From assembly GCA_017590115.1 (NCBI GenBank), contig JAGGNK010006448.1:8294099-8358098 (forward strand): a stretch of 64,000 nt of DNA, written 5' to 3'. Positions 62,619 through 64,000 of this stretch are shown piece after piece; the first letter of the stretch is position 1, and the number at the start of each line of letters is the position of its first letter. A program made the translations under genes and the position numbers. This stretch comes from Montifringilla adamsi. Taxonomy: Eukaryota; Chordata; Aves; Passeriformes; Passeridae. The notes beneath the pieces were generated by a model, which did no database searches, was not told the origin of the DNA, and was given only the letters and a program-made list of their open reading frames with translations.

Positions 62619-63745
62619 CTAAAAAATAACATATGGCCCCAGGCCTCTACAACTAGAAGGCAAAATTATGTGTAGACTTGTGTTTTGAGTACAGAGTACC
62701 TAAAATTATATAGCATTTTGGGTTTTTTTGCAGTTGAGCAGAGTAGTGTTTACAGAACACATTGCAAGGGAGTTTGGGATGAAAAGTTTTCTGAAACAAG
62801 ATTTGAGGAATGTGAAAGACACTGTAAAGAAAATGTTTGTGTTTTCTATATTATGGATAAAGATGATCACTAGAATGAGCTGTCCTCAGAAACATACCTG
62901 TTTAGAACTGTCTCTTTAATTCCTTGAAAAAATATAAAGTTTGTGAGATGTGTTTGACCAAAGGACTGGAATATCTAAGTGAATGGGAAAACTGTTCATC
63001 TGACATATGGGCATAATCCACCATGCACTGGGACTTCTAGCAGCCTGATGAAAAGGGTAGCTCACAAAATATGGAGTAAAAAGAAGTCATGCCCAGAGCA
63101 AACAGTACAGCTCTGCCTATTTATAGTTGGGCTAAACCAAATAGTAATTTGTTTTCTTATAGTAATGTACTTACAGTTTGGCATCTTCAGCTGTCTGTCA
63201 GAGAACCCATTGGTTCTGCAGCTATGGCAGTACAGTACAAGAATGGGGGGAGGCACAGTATAGCTACAGAATAAGAATGGGGGGAGGCTTTACTAGATAT
63301 GTTTCATTATGCACAAGCAAAATAAAGTTTTTCCCAGATTTTATAAATGGATAAAATGTAGACCAATTTTCATGATGAGGAAGAAGTATCCTTGCTGAAA
63401 TAGCCAATGGTTCAGGTAAGTAATGTGAAAACTCAAGAATGCTAGCCTTTTTTCTCAGAATCAGATAATCATGTAAACCAAAGTTGCCCAAAATTCGGGC
63501 TGATGCAACTATTATGCAGAACTTCAGTTTATTTCCCTTAAAAACGTCACTGTATGGAAATAAGGTCTGAGAAAAGGAAGACAAACCTCAATAATCAGGC
63601 ACTCTTACAGTTATCCACTTATTGTGCTTACATAATTAATCCGTACTTGCAAGCAGATGAATTTTATACGCCATATGCACTACCACTACTATAATCTACT
63701 CATATTTCCCAGAACATCTACTTACTATTCAATGTGTAAATCTAT
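62619..63745. other. Intergenic, no gene seen; 16-bp duplication
   Basis: No gene recognised. 'agaatggggggaggc' occurs at about 63240 and again at about 63274. Short frames at 62685-63584 have no known family. Confidence 0.55.
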
Positions 63746-63806
63746 ATAGAATCATAGAATATTTTGGGTTGGAAGGGACCTTTAAAGATCATCTAGAACA
63801 CCTCTC
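63746..63806 (-). mobile_element. CR1 LINE 3' tip, minus strand
   Basis: 'atagaatcatagaatatttt' followed by 'gggttggaagggaccttta' and 'gatcatctagaacacctctc' is the complement of the CR1 3' end. It is extremely 5'-truncated (about 60 bp). Confidence 0.92.
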
Positions 63807-64000
63807 AATATATATTATAGATTAAATCCTATGCCTGGGAGTTTTTCACATACTTGTCACATTAGGTCAGAATAAAACAAGTTGTTTAGAAAAACTGGTT
63901 TTAAAAATAGAACTGTGTTGTCTCAAATAAGTGAAAATTAAGAACTTAGTGTTTTTGCTTTCCTGATTCCTTAGTAATATAATGCATGCTTTGATGACTT

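Overview
The window reads as non-coding DNA from a bird, probably a songbird or other neoavian. The evidence is the repeat content. There are many CR1 LINE fragments, whose 3' ends carry the CR1 tail octamer (ATTCTGTG on the sense strand, CATAGAAT on the other). There are also several avian endogenous-retrovirus (ERV) LTR types, recognised from memory of bird repeat families and by their internal signals. The DNA is AT-rich, and I found no open reading frame, splice-flanked exon, tRNA or rRNA that I can defend as a host gene. The open frames present are short and scattered, as expected by chance or from repeat remnants. I treat the window as an intergenic (or long intronic) gene desert on a large chromosome.

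Layout. 1-9.7 kb: unique AT-rich DNA with four minus-strand CR1 pieces. 9.7-14.7 kb: two minus-strand copies of one ERV LTR family (family I), with a 27-bp-arm hairpin between them at 13,462-13,519. 17.1-19.2 kb: a minus-strand CR1 that still carries a readable piece of its ORF2 (reverse transcriptase), then a GC-richer block that may be ERV-derived. 24.0-25.5 kb: a CR1 end followed directly by two separate tandem duplications, about 107 bp and 246 bp. 25.5-32.6 kb: long repeat-poor stretch. 32.6-39.5 kb: a cluster of CR1s in both orientations, one split by a compact 288-bp LTR-like insert, then a plus-strand LTR of a second family (family II). 41.4-44.4 kb: an LTR-like block, a third family I LTR and a plus-strand CR1. 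44.4-49.7 kb: repeat-poor. 49.7-52.5 kb: a nest of LTR material in which a complete 657-bp solo LTR with a 5-bp target-site duplication sits inside older ERV-like sequence. 53-58 kb: AT-rich with inverted repeats. 58.3-62.6 kb: another family II LTR, a region with two adjoining hairpins, a second copy of the ERV leader-like sequence seen at 52 kb, and a plus-strand CR1 split by an LTR fragment.

No set of genes works together here, and I see no sign of a new multi-gene system. What is informative is the history: nested retroelement insertions, recent tandem duplications, and several near-perfect short inverted repeats that may reflect template-switch mutation or hairpin RNAs. Four short stretches look like conserved non-coding elements by composition only; that needs an alignment to test. 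LTR family names (I, II) are my own labels for copies that resemble each other within this window.
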